This document shows, piece by piece, positions 46,030 through 57,380 of a stretch of DNA of 64,000 bases (position 1 is the first letter of the stretch; each line of letters begins with the position of its first letter). A program made the position numbers and the translations under genes. The notes under the pieces were generated by a model. The model saw only the letters and a program-made list of their open reading frames with translations. It had not been told where the DNA came from and made no database searches. Source of the stretch: Amphiura filiformis (lineage: Eukaryota; Echinodermata; Ophiuroidea; Amphilepidida; Amphiuridae); NCBI RefSeq assembly GCF_039555335.1, contig NC_092628.1:64993292-65057291 (forward strand). Reading direction: 5' to 3'.

Positions 46030-46476
46030 TGGCTAATGTCAATGCATGGGTGCACGTGGCACCACTATGCTATGTTACTTGTGGCAGAAGGGGAATGTTG
46101 AAGGTTTTTCGTCTCAGACCGGAAGTGACCCTTAATGACATTTGACCCCAAATAAAAAATACCACATATGAATTGACGCGATTCCAAATACAGCGCGCCA
46201 CCAACGATCACGCCTGGCTGATCTACTTCGCGCAGAGCATCATGGGTAAAAGTCGACATCCATGAGTCGTCGCGTCGACGATGAACCATCGACCCTGGAA
46301 ACAGAAACGAGTGTTGCTATCGATTACTCAAATTTGCTTATTTACGTTGATGATGATCAGTTGATTCAACCCTCCGACGGTTTTTTTTTCATTCCTGTCT
46401 CCTTTTTAAAGTTAATTTCGACAGTCATGGTTTAGGCCTACCTCTGTTCAAAGTGTTAGGCCTATGCCTATTCCCA
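44557..46476. repeat. 1.92-kb tandem duplication, unit 2
   Basis: Nearly identical to 42638-44556. The differences noticed are mainly single-base length changes in homopolymers, for example CAGGGGTATT against CAGGGTATT and ACGGGGGTAAAG against ACGGGGTAAAG. The sequence then continues into the intact part of the TIR element. Confidence 0.92.
46026..46175. repeat. Tandem-repeat array, segment 3 (duplicate)
   Basis: Second copy of 44106-44255, ending in the GAATTG (46170-46175) that forms the left target duplication of the TIR element. Confidence 0.85.
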
Positions 46477-49400
46477 CACAACCTTATTTTCAAACTTTTC
46501 CGAACTTTCCGAGGCGCTTGGGAAAATACTTTAGGCTCTCGTTTACAAGAAAAGAAAACATTTTCAGGTCTTTAAGCTTTGTTGTAAGTAGGCCTATAAT
46601 AAAAAAATTAAAAAATATGATAGGGGATAGGCCTACTTCATGCATATATCCTTTAAAAAAATTTAAACCTTGTTTGTTTTAAGTAAAGTAGGCCTAATTC
46701 TCAATATTTAGAATAACGAAATATTCAATACATATTTTAACAGCATGAACAGCGTAAAGCATTTATTTTTTAATATGGTTTTTTCTGCCTCCTTTACAAA
46801 GTTTATTTCGACAGTCATGGTTTAGGCCTACCTCTGTGAATGTTCAGAGTGTTAGGCCTATTCCCACACAAAATAATGGGCATCAATTAAACCCTTATTT
46901 TCAAACTTTTCCGAACCCGATCCGAGGCTCTTGGGAAAATACTTTAGGCTCTCGTTTACAAGAAAAGAAAACACTGAAAAATATGATTGGGGATAGGCCT
47001 ACTTAGACCCTCATGAATATATCCTTAAAATACCCACAATTTTTAAACCTTGTTTGTTTTAAGTAAAGTAGGCCTAATTCTCAATATTTAGAATAACGAA
47101 ATATTCAATACATATTTTAACAGCATGGACAGCGTAAAGCATTTATTTTTTTAATACGATTAAAACGTTTTCGAATTTCAAATGTACTCTATTCCTATTC
47201 AACCATCTACGGTTAAAACTCGATGTCAAAAATGTTGATGTCTCTGATGCTGATCGACCATCTAGGCCTATAAACCCGATGTCAAAATGTCAATTTTCGA
47301 GTTTGGGTACATTGTAGGCCTATAATAGCAAATGCTTTTGATGCAAGACAATTTCAAACAGAAAATTTAATCTAAAACGCAAATTCGTGCCTTTTTTATT
47401 TCTTGTTTGGATAACTTTTCCCATAATTATTACCATGCGTGATACATGATTAAGATAAAAGCTTTTGGTTTTCAAAAATGTTTTGAACGCTTGTCTTATT
47501 TTTATTTTTATTATTTTTTTCCTAACCTAGGCCTATAGATGTTTTACATTTATAACCTTTTTACAAACTTGAATAGATATGAATTAATTGTTTTAAAGCA
47601 TTTTTCGAGTGACGTTTGAAACACTCTTTGTAGCATGATGTAGGCCTACTGTATGACCACGAAAGGTCGTTGATTTCGAAGCCATTTCCTTCGATATATA
47701 GCCCTATAAACAAAACACTTTGGCCCCAATGTATAATGTCGGGAGAAAATATATACTTGCACTAAACAAATAAACCTGTTAATTTTTAAAATAAACTCTC
47801 GTGGTGCAGTTCTGTCAAAATTACATAGGCTCAGCCCCCTCAATAAATTTGGTGCGGGGGCTCGAATAGACCTACCCTAATGATAGGCACGTTTTCATTT
47901 TCATTTAGGCCTATAATGGCCTCCAAACTACATTGTTAAGCATGTTAAGTTATCTTGTTTTTGTCAAAAACATCAACTGCAAATTGTCCCTTATCATGCT
48001 TATTGTACAGTATATCCTTCACCGTAAATCGGTGTGTGTGTGTGGGGGGGGGTGTCCCGGTTCGCCCCTTCAGTCTCAAATGAAGCAGGCTTAAACAATG
48101 CGTTCACCCCTCCAATAAAGTCCATCCCCAGATTTGACCTCTTTACATAGGTTGAGTCCTTGATCCATGGGCCTGATCCATTATTTAATATGCAAGAAAA
48201 TGTCGACCCTCCGAATTTAAACCTTTCCAATTTGGCCAAAGTCAGTGCCGTAAAGGGTGGGCTACACTACAGTTCAGTTCTTTTCACAGTGTTGACTTAT
48301 AATTTCATGAGAAAGAAAAGGAAAACATTTTCTTTTTCTTTAAAAAAAAAAACATGTATAGGCCTAGGCCTAGGTGTTTAAAATTGTCCAATTGAATTAG
48401 TCGAAAAGGTTTTTGATTTTTCAATGTTGTGCCAACCGATAATATGACTAAAAAGAAACTCATTCCAACCAACGTGTGTTATTTGGGAGTAGGCCTAGGC
48501 CTACATTAAGAGTAAATTTCCTTGGGTTATGAATTATTAAAGGGGAAAGATGAAATAAAGTATGACATGCAAGAAAGCGGAAGTAAAAATAAAATATGAA
48601 AAATTAAAAGAAACATGAATTAATATTAAAATCGGACATGACAATTGTCAAATTTAAACCTTAATTGTGACACGATCTGGTTCATGGGGGCCAAATGAAG
48701 GCATTTTTGAAAATTGTGTAACCATTACACGTACAATAGGCTATCATTTTAAACTGAAAACACCAAAGGTCTAGAATACTTGGTTCTAAAGTTATGAAGT
48801 TTTTTCATGCATATTTTCTTGATATGCCTTAAAATAATGATCTTTTAAAATTCATGTACTCTTTTGCAGTTTGAAACTTTCTTCATCTTTATTATTATGC
48901 TAGAACTCTATGAGGTATTGTTGAACTTATGCATTAAAGTCTCAAATTGAAATATTAATAAAAAATAATGTTATTTTTATGCGGTATAGGCTATGCCTAC
49001 AAAGTGTTTTTATTGCGATCGTAATTTTTTTAATGTTTGATAGTAATATAATTAAAAATACAAATTTAGGCTAAAAATAAAATAAGGACAAATCAAACAA
49101 TTACAAATAACAAAAACGGCAAACCAATGTGATGCATGTTTATAAGTAATGAGTATTAAGAATCTATTTAAAATTTACTTGAATTTCTTTGTTGTAGGCC
49201 TATCCCGCGCGGCGGGCCGCTAAGCGCCTTCGTGCAAAAAAAACATCATTTTTAGAAAATGTAGGCCGATTACAAAAACGCAACACCTATAGTATGGATG
49301 TTCTTGAGTATGCTGGTGTTATATTATTATCGTATTGAACAAACAATAAATTCTAATTTAAATAACAATTTATTCTAATATCCAAAATAAAACCTATGCG

Positions 49401-49774
49401 TTTTCCATTAAAAAGGACAGGCCTAGGCCTATTCTTCGCATTGACTAGGCTCGCGCGTATCGGGCTGAAAAGCATCGTAAAGTTTAAAAACAAAAAAGGG
49501 CGGTTTTAGAAAATGGGATAACAAAAAGTTAACACCTAGTATCAACATCAAGTTTGCGGGTTTTAGAAAAAGACATATGTGAATATCAAAGTGCAATATT
49601 TCACTTCAACACAGAAAATCTCAAAAATTTCAAAAGTACTGCAAAACATTGTGTTTTTAGAGTAATAATCACAAACATGGTCAGCTATGGTTGATGAAAA
49701 GGATGTCGACCCCAGACACGGAAATGCCAATTTTCACTGCCGTCGTTGGTGGCGCGCTGTATTTGGAATCGCGA
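46176..49774. mobile_element. 3.6-kb non-coding TIR element with 6-bp target duplication
   Basis: The ends are ACGCGATTCCAAATACAGCG and, in reverse complement, TCGCGATTCCAAATACAGCG, each continuing CGCCACCAACGA (31 of 32 match). GAATTG flanks both sides (46170-46175 and 49775-49780). Removing the element restores the array sequence seen intact at about 60912. It has no transposase or other convincing ORF. About twenty TAGGCCT(A) motifs are scattered through it. A unit of about 385 bp is tandemly duplicated near the left end (about 46398-46787 and 46788-47165, sharing TTCGACAGTCATGGTTTAGG). The superfamily is not determined. Confidence 0.85.
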
Positions 49775-49920
49775 GAATTGGGTAACCACAATAAATATTC
49801 ATGTGAACATACCGTTACTGTCCTATGGTTTTCTTAGCAAATAAAAAATGTTGAAGGTTTTTCGTTTTATACCGGAAGTGACACCTTAATGACCTTTGAC
49901 CTCAAACAAAAAATACCATA
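49775..49920. repeat. Tandem-repeat array, segment 4
   Basis: One monomer, from GAATTGGGTAACCACAATAA to CAAAAAATACCATA, including TACCGGAAGTGACACCTTAA and GACCTTTGACCTC. It ends at the TA where the DNA transposon is inserted. Confidence 0.88.
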
Positions 49921-50589
49921 TATGTGACGTCGCATGGCAAAACCAGGCATGTTTGGGCAGAGTTATGAATGGAGAAACAGGCAAAAATTGATATGGGGGT
50001 GATTGTTATTGATTTTGAGTTTTTTATAAATTCATGATGCTAGTTATGTTATAAACATGCTACGAAAATTCCAAACTGAAATTTCATCGGCAAAGTATAT
50101 TTTTAAACAAATTTAGAGTGGTATGTCAATTCGAAAAACGGCAGATTTGGTCAAGGTTTGGTCGAAAATGACCCAGAATTAGCGTATTTTCAAGCCCCCA
50201 TCTGAAGGTAATTTTGAATCCACCCTACACAATTTTGGTATCGCCAGAAACCTCAGACTCTCTTCTAACAAAAGAAATGAATAATTCATTAGGTATGACC
50301 CAGAGAAAATGACATCATCCCATTATTTCTTGTAAACAAGATGCAACCCTGGTTGCTACGTCAGGGCATTTAATGACCACGTGACTATTCTAGACACGCC
50401 GATTCGCTGGCATATCATTACGCATGCGTACCAGGGCCTTTCAGGTCACATTTTGTTGTTGTTTATGGAGGTGAAATTCGAGGCTGCGTTGATATTTTCT
50501 ACGAATTTGGCGACGTATTTTCGTCATGATTATCGTCTCAAATGTATGATTTAAGAATTTTAGTACTATTGGTAAGCTTTACAGCGACA

Positions 50590-51011
50590 ATGGCGGTGTC
50601 GCAGAATGATAAACATGTTGCAGATCTACTGAACGAAGCGAGAGAATTTGGACTGGAAGGTGAGCCCGGCTTGCATGATTTCATCACAGACTATTTTGTG
50701 AACCCAAACAATAACTCAGATGATGAAGATTCAGAGAGTCAACATGACGATGATGCTGACATTGAGATGGAAAGCATTGCTTCCGATGAAGAACAACAAA
50801 ATAGTGAGACTCACAGTGAACATGACAGTGAAGATGAACATGTAGATGCAGTAGAAAATGAGCCTATAGTCGCTGACAATGAAGTTGTCAACGCCATGAA
50901 TATAGCTCAGGAAGTTTATAATGTGGGTGACTACGATGTTGGAAAGTGCCTTTGCAAGTGCGTACAAAATTGCAAGGAACAGTTTACTCTTGAAGAAAGG
51001 GTCAGAATGAG
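50590..51011 (+). CDS. Transposase-like gene, exon 1 (acidic N-terminus)
   Basis: The preferred start is the ATG at 50590 (MAVSQNDKHVADLLNEARE); the frame is open from 50542. The exon encodes about 140 residues. A FGLEGEPGLHDFITDYF segment is followed by a very acidic stretch rich in D, E, S and H (about residues 50-100). A CLCKCVQNCKEQF cysteine cluster comes near the end. It ends ATGAG|GTGAGT. The acidic block is probably disordered; the cysteine cluster may bind zinc. The function of this part is unknown. Confidence 0.7.
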
Positions 51012-51448
51012 GTGAGTAGGTCTCCATTAACTTGATAAAAATCGTAACTCTACACCAAACAGATTTTCCCCCTGAGTTTTGACTCGGGTTAAGCTTAATG
51101 GATTTGTAGGTCAATGTCAATTTCAGTAAACATGATGATGAAGATTGATTAATAATGACACAGCAGCTGCACATGTCAATAACAAGGGGCTTGCTGGTAA
51201 AATTAATATTCAGTAATTCTTGATAAAGTAATTATTTTTAGTCCAAGATTTTAATAAGATTGCAAAGCCCTACACTATTTACTCATGATGATGCGACAGC
51301 TATGAAATGATCACTGACAGTTTACTTGCCCTGTCTATCTGTACATTTGATACCCATGTTTTACTTTTATAATTAAACATAAAGTTGTTTGTTTAATAAT
51401 TCTATGATTATTAAATTGTGGGTTTTTTATGTATTTTTATGCTTGTAG

Positions 51449-51714
51449 AGATGCTATTGCAGAGATGACACCACAAGAGAAAGACTGGGTGTTACTGGGT
51501 GTGATATCAGCCAGCATCAATGACAGTGGTGTGGCATCAGCAGGGAAACGCCAAACAAAGGAGCGTCAAAGGACCTTCATCAGATACAAATATGGCCATC
51601 GACAGATCTGCAGAGACATGTTCACGTACCTGTTTCAAATATCTAGAACGAAACTCGACACCATGAAGAAACACTTTTTAGCTCAAGGGTTTGCTCCATA
51701 TCAGAAGAAATCAG
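51449..51714 (+). CDS. Transposase-like gene, exon 2
   Basis: The acceptor CTTGTAG and the phase agree with exon 1, giving DAIAEMTPQEKDWVLLG. A basic stretch follows (GKRQTKERQRTFIRYKYGHR), then QICRDMFTYLFQISRTKLDT. This resembles a helical DNA-binding or linker segment before the catalytic region in related repeat-encoded proteins. The donor is TCAG|GTTTGT. Confidence 0.75.
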
Positions 51715-52079
51715 GTTTGTTTTATTATCATTTATACCTAAACATGTTAAAATAGTTTATGAAAAAGCTTTGTAACAAACTCATGAGATTGTAAAACATG
51801 TCTCGCAATTGGTCAATAAAAATTACGATGTTACTACCATTCATTACTACTTTAATATCTCATGAAGACATGAGTTGCAACCGATGCTGCAACTTTGTAA
51901 TCAGAAAACTCCTCATGTGGTGTTTATCACACTTTATGAACAAGAACATTGTTGATCTTTATCGCTCAAGAAGAGGTTGAGAAGGAGATTAATCAAATAT
52001 TAATTTAGTTCATAACTTCAATATAAATTGTTAACATTTCTTTACTTTCTGTCTCTCTCTCTCTCTCTCTCTTTAACAG

Positions 52080-53405
52080 GAGGACGCAGAAAAATGCCTT
52101 GACATTTGAGGAGATAAAACTTGTAGTACAGTTTATCTCCAATTACACAGAAGTCCACTCAATCCCTTTGCCAGGACGCATACCAGGATTTCGCCGCGAT
52201 GATATTAAAGTGCTGCCGAGTTCGTGCACCAAACGGCAGGTCTATCAACTCTATCACGATGCTGCAACCAAAACCGAAGGCATGCGGGAAGTGTCAGAGA
52301 GTACTTTCCGTCTATTGTGGCAGAGCCTGTTGCCACACATTGTTATATGCAGGCCAATGTCAGATTTGTGTTTTACATGCCAGCAAAATAACACATTAAT
52401 TTTGCGCAGTGCTGGTGTTCCTGAAGAGGAAAAGACAACGTATAATGAGGCTTTGGTACTGGCACAGAAACACCTAGCTGATAGCCTTACAGAACGCAAT
52501 GTTTACCGCAAATTATGTAAAGAGTCCAAGGATGTGGCAGGTCAGATGGGTCTGGATCTGTTGGGCAAAAATCAAGCAAATTCAAAACCTTTTGAATTCC
52601 ACTATTCTTTTGATTTTGCCCAGCAGGTACACTACCCATCTAACCCGCTACAACCAGGTCCTATATATTTTAAAACTCCACGCAAGTGTGGTATATTTGG
52701 AGTCAATGCTGAAGGGGTAAATAGGCAAGTGAATTATCTAGTTGATGAGTCTGTAGACACAGGTAAGGGGGCAAACACGGTCATAAGTTTGGTGCATCAT
52801 TTTCTTGAGAACTACGGCTTGGGAGAGATGCATTTGCATTTAAATGCAGACAACTGTTCAGGCCAGAACAAGAACAACTTTTTTCTATGGTATCTTGCTT
52901 GGCGAGTTTGTTCTGGCCTGCACAGTTCTATTGCCCTGCACTTCTTGCTAGCAGGACATACCAAGTTCTTTCCAGACTGGTGTTTTGGTCTGTTGAAGCA
53001 ACGTTTCCGAAGAACTTATGTGTCCTGCTTACAAGACATTGCAGATGTAGTAAATGCATCCTCCAAAGTCAACCAAGTACAGCAATGTGGAGATGAGCAG
53101 GGAGGCAGATTGTCCCTATTTATGATTGGTCAGGATTCCTGTCATCCTACTTCAGGCGCTTTCCCGGCCTACTATCCTATCAACACTTTGATTTTTCAAG
53201 TGAAGCACCTGGCATTCTCAAGTATAGAGCCCTGGCAGATTCGCCAATCCAAGAATTCAATTTGTGTAAGGAAAAACCCCCCAGCACCTTGCCAAGACGC
53301 ATCATGCCAAAAGGCTTGGACCATGCCAGGAAGTCTTACCTTTATGACCAAATAAGACCATTCTGTACCCCTCAAACCCAGGATATTGTGTGTCCTAAAC
53401 CTTGA
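52080..53405 (+). pseudogene. Transposase-like gene, exon 3 (catalytic-like domain, two frameshifts)
   Basis: After the TTTAACAG acceptor the frame set by exon 2 soon meets TGA. One base missing from an A-run at 52090-52094 would explain this. The long open part (52099-53355) has LPGRIPGF, ICRPMSDLCFTCQQNN, FHYSFDFAQQVHYP, LNADNCSGQNKNNFF and LLAGHTKFFPDWCFGLLKQ. The repeated acidic residues in these blocks suggest an RNase H-fold (DDE-like) nuclease. Near 53090-53115 the frame shifts again. The other frame (VPIYDWSGFLSSYF, HFDFSSEAPG, KSYLYDQIRPF) runs to TGA at 53403-53405. I recall proteins with the D-N-C-x-G-Q-N-K-N block in repeat-rich invertebrate genomes, but cannot name the family securely. 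Confidence 0.75.
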
Positions 53406-53921
53406 GGTTTTCAGTGTCAGTAAAAAGGCATAGTCTGTAGCTGTGTTGACCAACTGTACTGGATTTTTATGTGTGCTAAGGCTTTTTATGTGTGCTTTGA
53501 AAAGACACAATATTATTTTCTAGGAGAAAACACAAGTGTGCTTTAAATTTATTTGAACTAAAATGTGCTGGAGGACAAGATGTCTTAGTATGATTATCGA
53601 GATTTTTTTTATCTCGATGGTATGATGTTGTATTGATCTTTATCTATTGACAGTTGGAATTGTTATGATTGTGTGCTTTGAATGAAAACCACAATGTGAT
53701 TTTCTAGTAAAAAATAAGTGTGCTTTAATGGAACCACATTTTATTTGTGTGCCAATGATACCTTGATTAATTCTTAAGAGTTTAAAAAAAGAAATAAACT
53801 GGTTTTACACCAACCACATTAGTAGGCCTTTTATAACAGTGCTATAAATATACATTCACCTGGACGTATCTGACTGACAGGCAATTTATTTGTTTGTCTA
53901 CATTGTTCTTTGTTTGGCAAT

Positions 53922-54640
53922 TTAGGTATTTAACATTTTACTATGTAGTTAGAACTTGTTTTTTTTTGTTTAAGGAAAAATTGGTGCAGTAATAAATACT
54001 TTGAAGAGAGATTTTATCATCGCATAGGTCAATAAGTGTGTGTTATGGCATCATGTGGTAAACATGATTTTTTTTTTTTTTATTGCCTTTTAAAAATGTA
54101 ACTCAGTGGGGTTATACAAAATGCTTGCTTAGGTCATGTTTTATTTCCACTGGACTTAAGTATTTTGTATAAATGAGATAAACAAGGTACTAATTTTTTT
54201 AAGCAATGTACAAAAAAGTCAATTATTTGCAGAATACAGTAAACTAGGCATATTTTGTGTATGGCCATAATTAAATTACCAGGTATATAACATTGTACTT
54301 TGTAGTCAGAACTTGTTTTTCTTGTTTAAGTAAAAAATGTATGCAGTAATAAATACTTTGAAGAGAGATTTGATCATTTTGTTACGCATGAGTCAATATT
54401 GTGTGTCATGGCATCATAGTGATATACATAAATTTTTTTAATTATGGCCTTTTAAAAAATTAACTCATTGGGGTAATAAAAAATGCTTGCTTAGGTCATG
54501 TTTTATTTCCACTGGACTTTAGTATTTATTATAAATGAGATAAACAAAGTACTAAATTTGTTTTAAAATGTACAAAAAAAGGTCAATTCTTTGCAGAATA
54601 CAGTAAACTAGACATTTTTTTTGTATGGCCATAATTAATC
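53922..54640. repeat. 359-bp tandem duplication in the DNA transposon
   Basis: Two diverged units (53922-54280 and 54281-54640) share GCAGTAATAAATACTTTGAA, TGCTTGCTTAGGTCATGTTT and GCAGAATACAGTAAACTAG in the same order. They lie between the transposase-like gene and the right TIR. Confidence 0.85.
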
Positions 54641-54996
54641 AAAATCATGTTATTTATAGAAAGCAATGTAATTTCAGCACTGAAGAGGATTTAAAATTAA
54701 TACAGACCAGTTTCTTTGCTTTTGAATGGTTGTTGCTAAGGTAACTTTGTTGTCTTTAGAGACAAAATTATTCACAAATACTTTACACAACCTTTCTCAA
54801 CTTTAAAGGGCTTTTTCTCATTTTTCACATTTCGGACAGTCCAAGTTCAAAATTCAATAACTTCGGTTTGGTATGTCCGATTTCAATCAAACAAGCAGTG
54901 TTGCAAACTGCAAAGTCTATATTTTAATAATATGACAATAACTCAAATTTCACCTCCTGCCCAAACATGCCTGGTTTTGCCATGCAGCGTCACATA

Positions 54997-57380
54997 TGGT
55001 CGAATCCAACGAAAAGTGTACACGGCATGTTCAGGGCCATAACTTAAAAGTATTAATCAATTGGCATTCGTTTTTGTATTGTGTTTATTCGCCTTGATCA
55101 TACGCTTCGCGTCATATATAATAAGACCTCCTTCTGTGAAAAACTTAGACACAGAGACCCCAAAACATGCTATTTTTACCCATTTTTTCAAAATATTTCT
55201 TAAAGTATTTTTAAAAACATCTAAATCAGTTATGAAAAGAAGTCATTGGATTGAATCTAAATTGATTTCCTGAAAGGTGTGTATTCAAAGATTGCCTGTT
55301 CAATTTTTCACATATTTGTACATAATTATGAATTTTTTGTGATAATTTTTTGAGTGGTATTTTTTACATTACCTACGAATACAATTTTTCATCATGACAG
55401 AAATATGTTACAAAACCATTCATCACAAATCACAGCGACTAAGACACAGTCATTCATATGTCCAATACTGAAATGCATTGCATTCGGACATCTTTATTAT
55501 TGTGTTTAGCTGCCAGAATTTCTAAATGGCACAAAGGTAGGTTTGGTAAAAAATATGCATTACCTCCGAATACATGTTAAAAGCTGTGTCATTTCCACAA
55601 AGTGAGAGAATAGTAAACAATAGTTAAGCAATAGGTGCAGGGTAATACACTCTTTATTTTTACCAAGTTTCAATAGCCTGCGTTTAAATATTTCTGAGAT
55701 GTCAACAATCAAAGCAAGTATTCGTAGGTAAATTTCGGTAACCGAATGTTACCTACGAATACAATTTGACATCATGACAGTATTGTGAAACACCGCCATA
55801 CATAACGAAGGCCTGTACGTTTGCTATCAAACCATATGTCAATGAAAGTTGCGAATTCACATACATGCCCACCATGCAAAACTGAATACGGCTTAATTGT
55901 TGAAAAATATGTACTGAAATAGACGACGGTCTGCTCATTTGAATGAAAAATCAGATTCAAAGAAGATTAGAAGGGATAAATACTTGGATTTGTCAACTGT
56001 CATGTGTGCTTCATTTTAAATGTTTACCGACCTTCTGGTTTCTGAGTAATTTGTGTCCAAACTTTTGACGTTTTCGCTAAGGTTACCTACGAATACCATG
56101 AAAAAAACGACTGTTCACATTGTCTCATGATCTAGACAACACAGTGATGGACCCTGGTATAAAGCTAATTGTAGTTGCCCTCAAACGAAAGGCCACAAGA
56201 CGTAACTGACTCCAAGATGGACTTCACAAGTCTGCAATAACGGTTTTAAGCGATTTGTGTGCAATTAAGCAAATTAATGTCACTTTAGTGCCTTTGTTTC
56301 TTACTTCAATCCTCTTTCAACCGCTGTGAACCGACATTATTAATACATGATAGGGTCTAAAGTATCAATAAACGCACATAAAGAAAATAATACATTCAAA
56401 GTGCTTTATAAAATGAAGTTTTGATTGCGATATCCACCAAAAGTCTAATTGTTACCTACAAATACTGAAACGTTACTTACGGATACAGCATAATACATGA
56501 CATGTGTAATGAAGTGTCCCTTCCTATGGAAATTAATTGTCAAAAACTAAGCGGTACCCCAGGACACTATTATTACCCATATACGGATTCATTCAACAAT
56601 TATTTATTATGTAAAATTGCTGATTAACTACTTGTATATCAAAATGAAGTGGTCAAAATCTTGATAAAAAAACCAAAATGTTTTTGATCTAAGGTAATAG
56701 CATATATTCATTTGGACGTACCATCTGAAAGAGATCTAAAAACTACCATTTTATTAATTCATTACCATAATAGCAAAATTTAAACCTCTAAACTCAATAT
56801 AGATATTGTTAAATCGCTCATGTTACCTACGAATACCCGGGTTTCTTCACCTTTTCATTGTATAAAGCGTTAGGTGTATGCGTATAATTCCTAATATTCT
56901 TGCAAACATATATCCTACTCGTTCTTATACAATGTGTAAATTGATTCATACTCATTTGATAAATAAAATACAGAAACTGACCTAAACTTCATTTTCAAAA
57001 ATAAACTAGCATAAACTGACTAAGATCATTTTGATCGCGTTATAAAAATAAAACAAATATTTTCTGGTTGAGCTAGCATTTACCTGACACCCTGTGGTCT
57101 ACATTACACGAAAAAAGCGTTAATGGGAATATTCCATTTGTTTTAGGTTGATTAGTATTGCGATAGTGTAAGCATCCTAGTGGTATTCGTAGGTAACATT
57201 GGGTTTTGATATCACATTTACTATCACACGTTCTGGATTTATCAAGATTAGTAATGGCACTTTTGGTTCCTATAAGGCCAATATGTCATCAATCAATGGG
57301 CAAAAGGAAAAAATTGTGGAGACATTTTTATTTCGGAGTTTTATTTTTGGCCCGTGGACACTTTTGGTTGGATTCGACCA
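54997..57380. mobile_element. 2.38-kb non-coding TIR element with recurrent TTACCTACGAATAC
   Basis: The ends are TGGTCGAATCCAAC(G)AAAAG and its inverse CTTTTGGTTGGATTCGACCA, with TA outside each (54995-54996 and 57381-57382). It abuts the 5-kb transposon at the left. There is no convincing ORF. A (G)TTACCTACGAATAC-like 14-15-mer occurs nine times: near 55369, 55560, 55719 (inverse), 55749, 56082, 56451, 56471, 56822 and 57183 (inverse), some with one or two changes. Removing this element and its neighbour restores continuous array sequence. Confidence 0.85.

Larger units (their letters stand above)
49923..54994 (+). mobile_element. 5.07-kb DNA transposon with a three-exon transposase-like gene
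   Basis: Terminal inverted repeats of 38 bp begin TGTGACG(T/C)(C/T)GCATGGCAAA and continue to TGTTTGGGCAG, with two mismatches. TA lies outside each end (49921-49922 and 54995-54996). The interior carries one spliced gene on the plus strand (50590-53405), opposite to the cyclase gene. A tandem duplication of about 359 bp lies in the 3' region. The TA duplication, long TIRs and a spliced gene are all consistent with a cut-and-paste element. I cannot name its superfamily with confidence. Confidence 0.88.
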
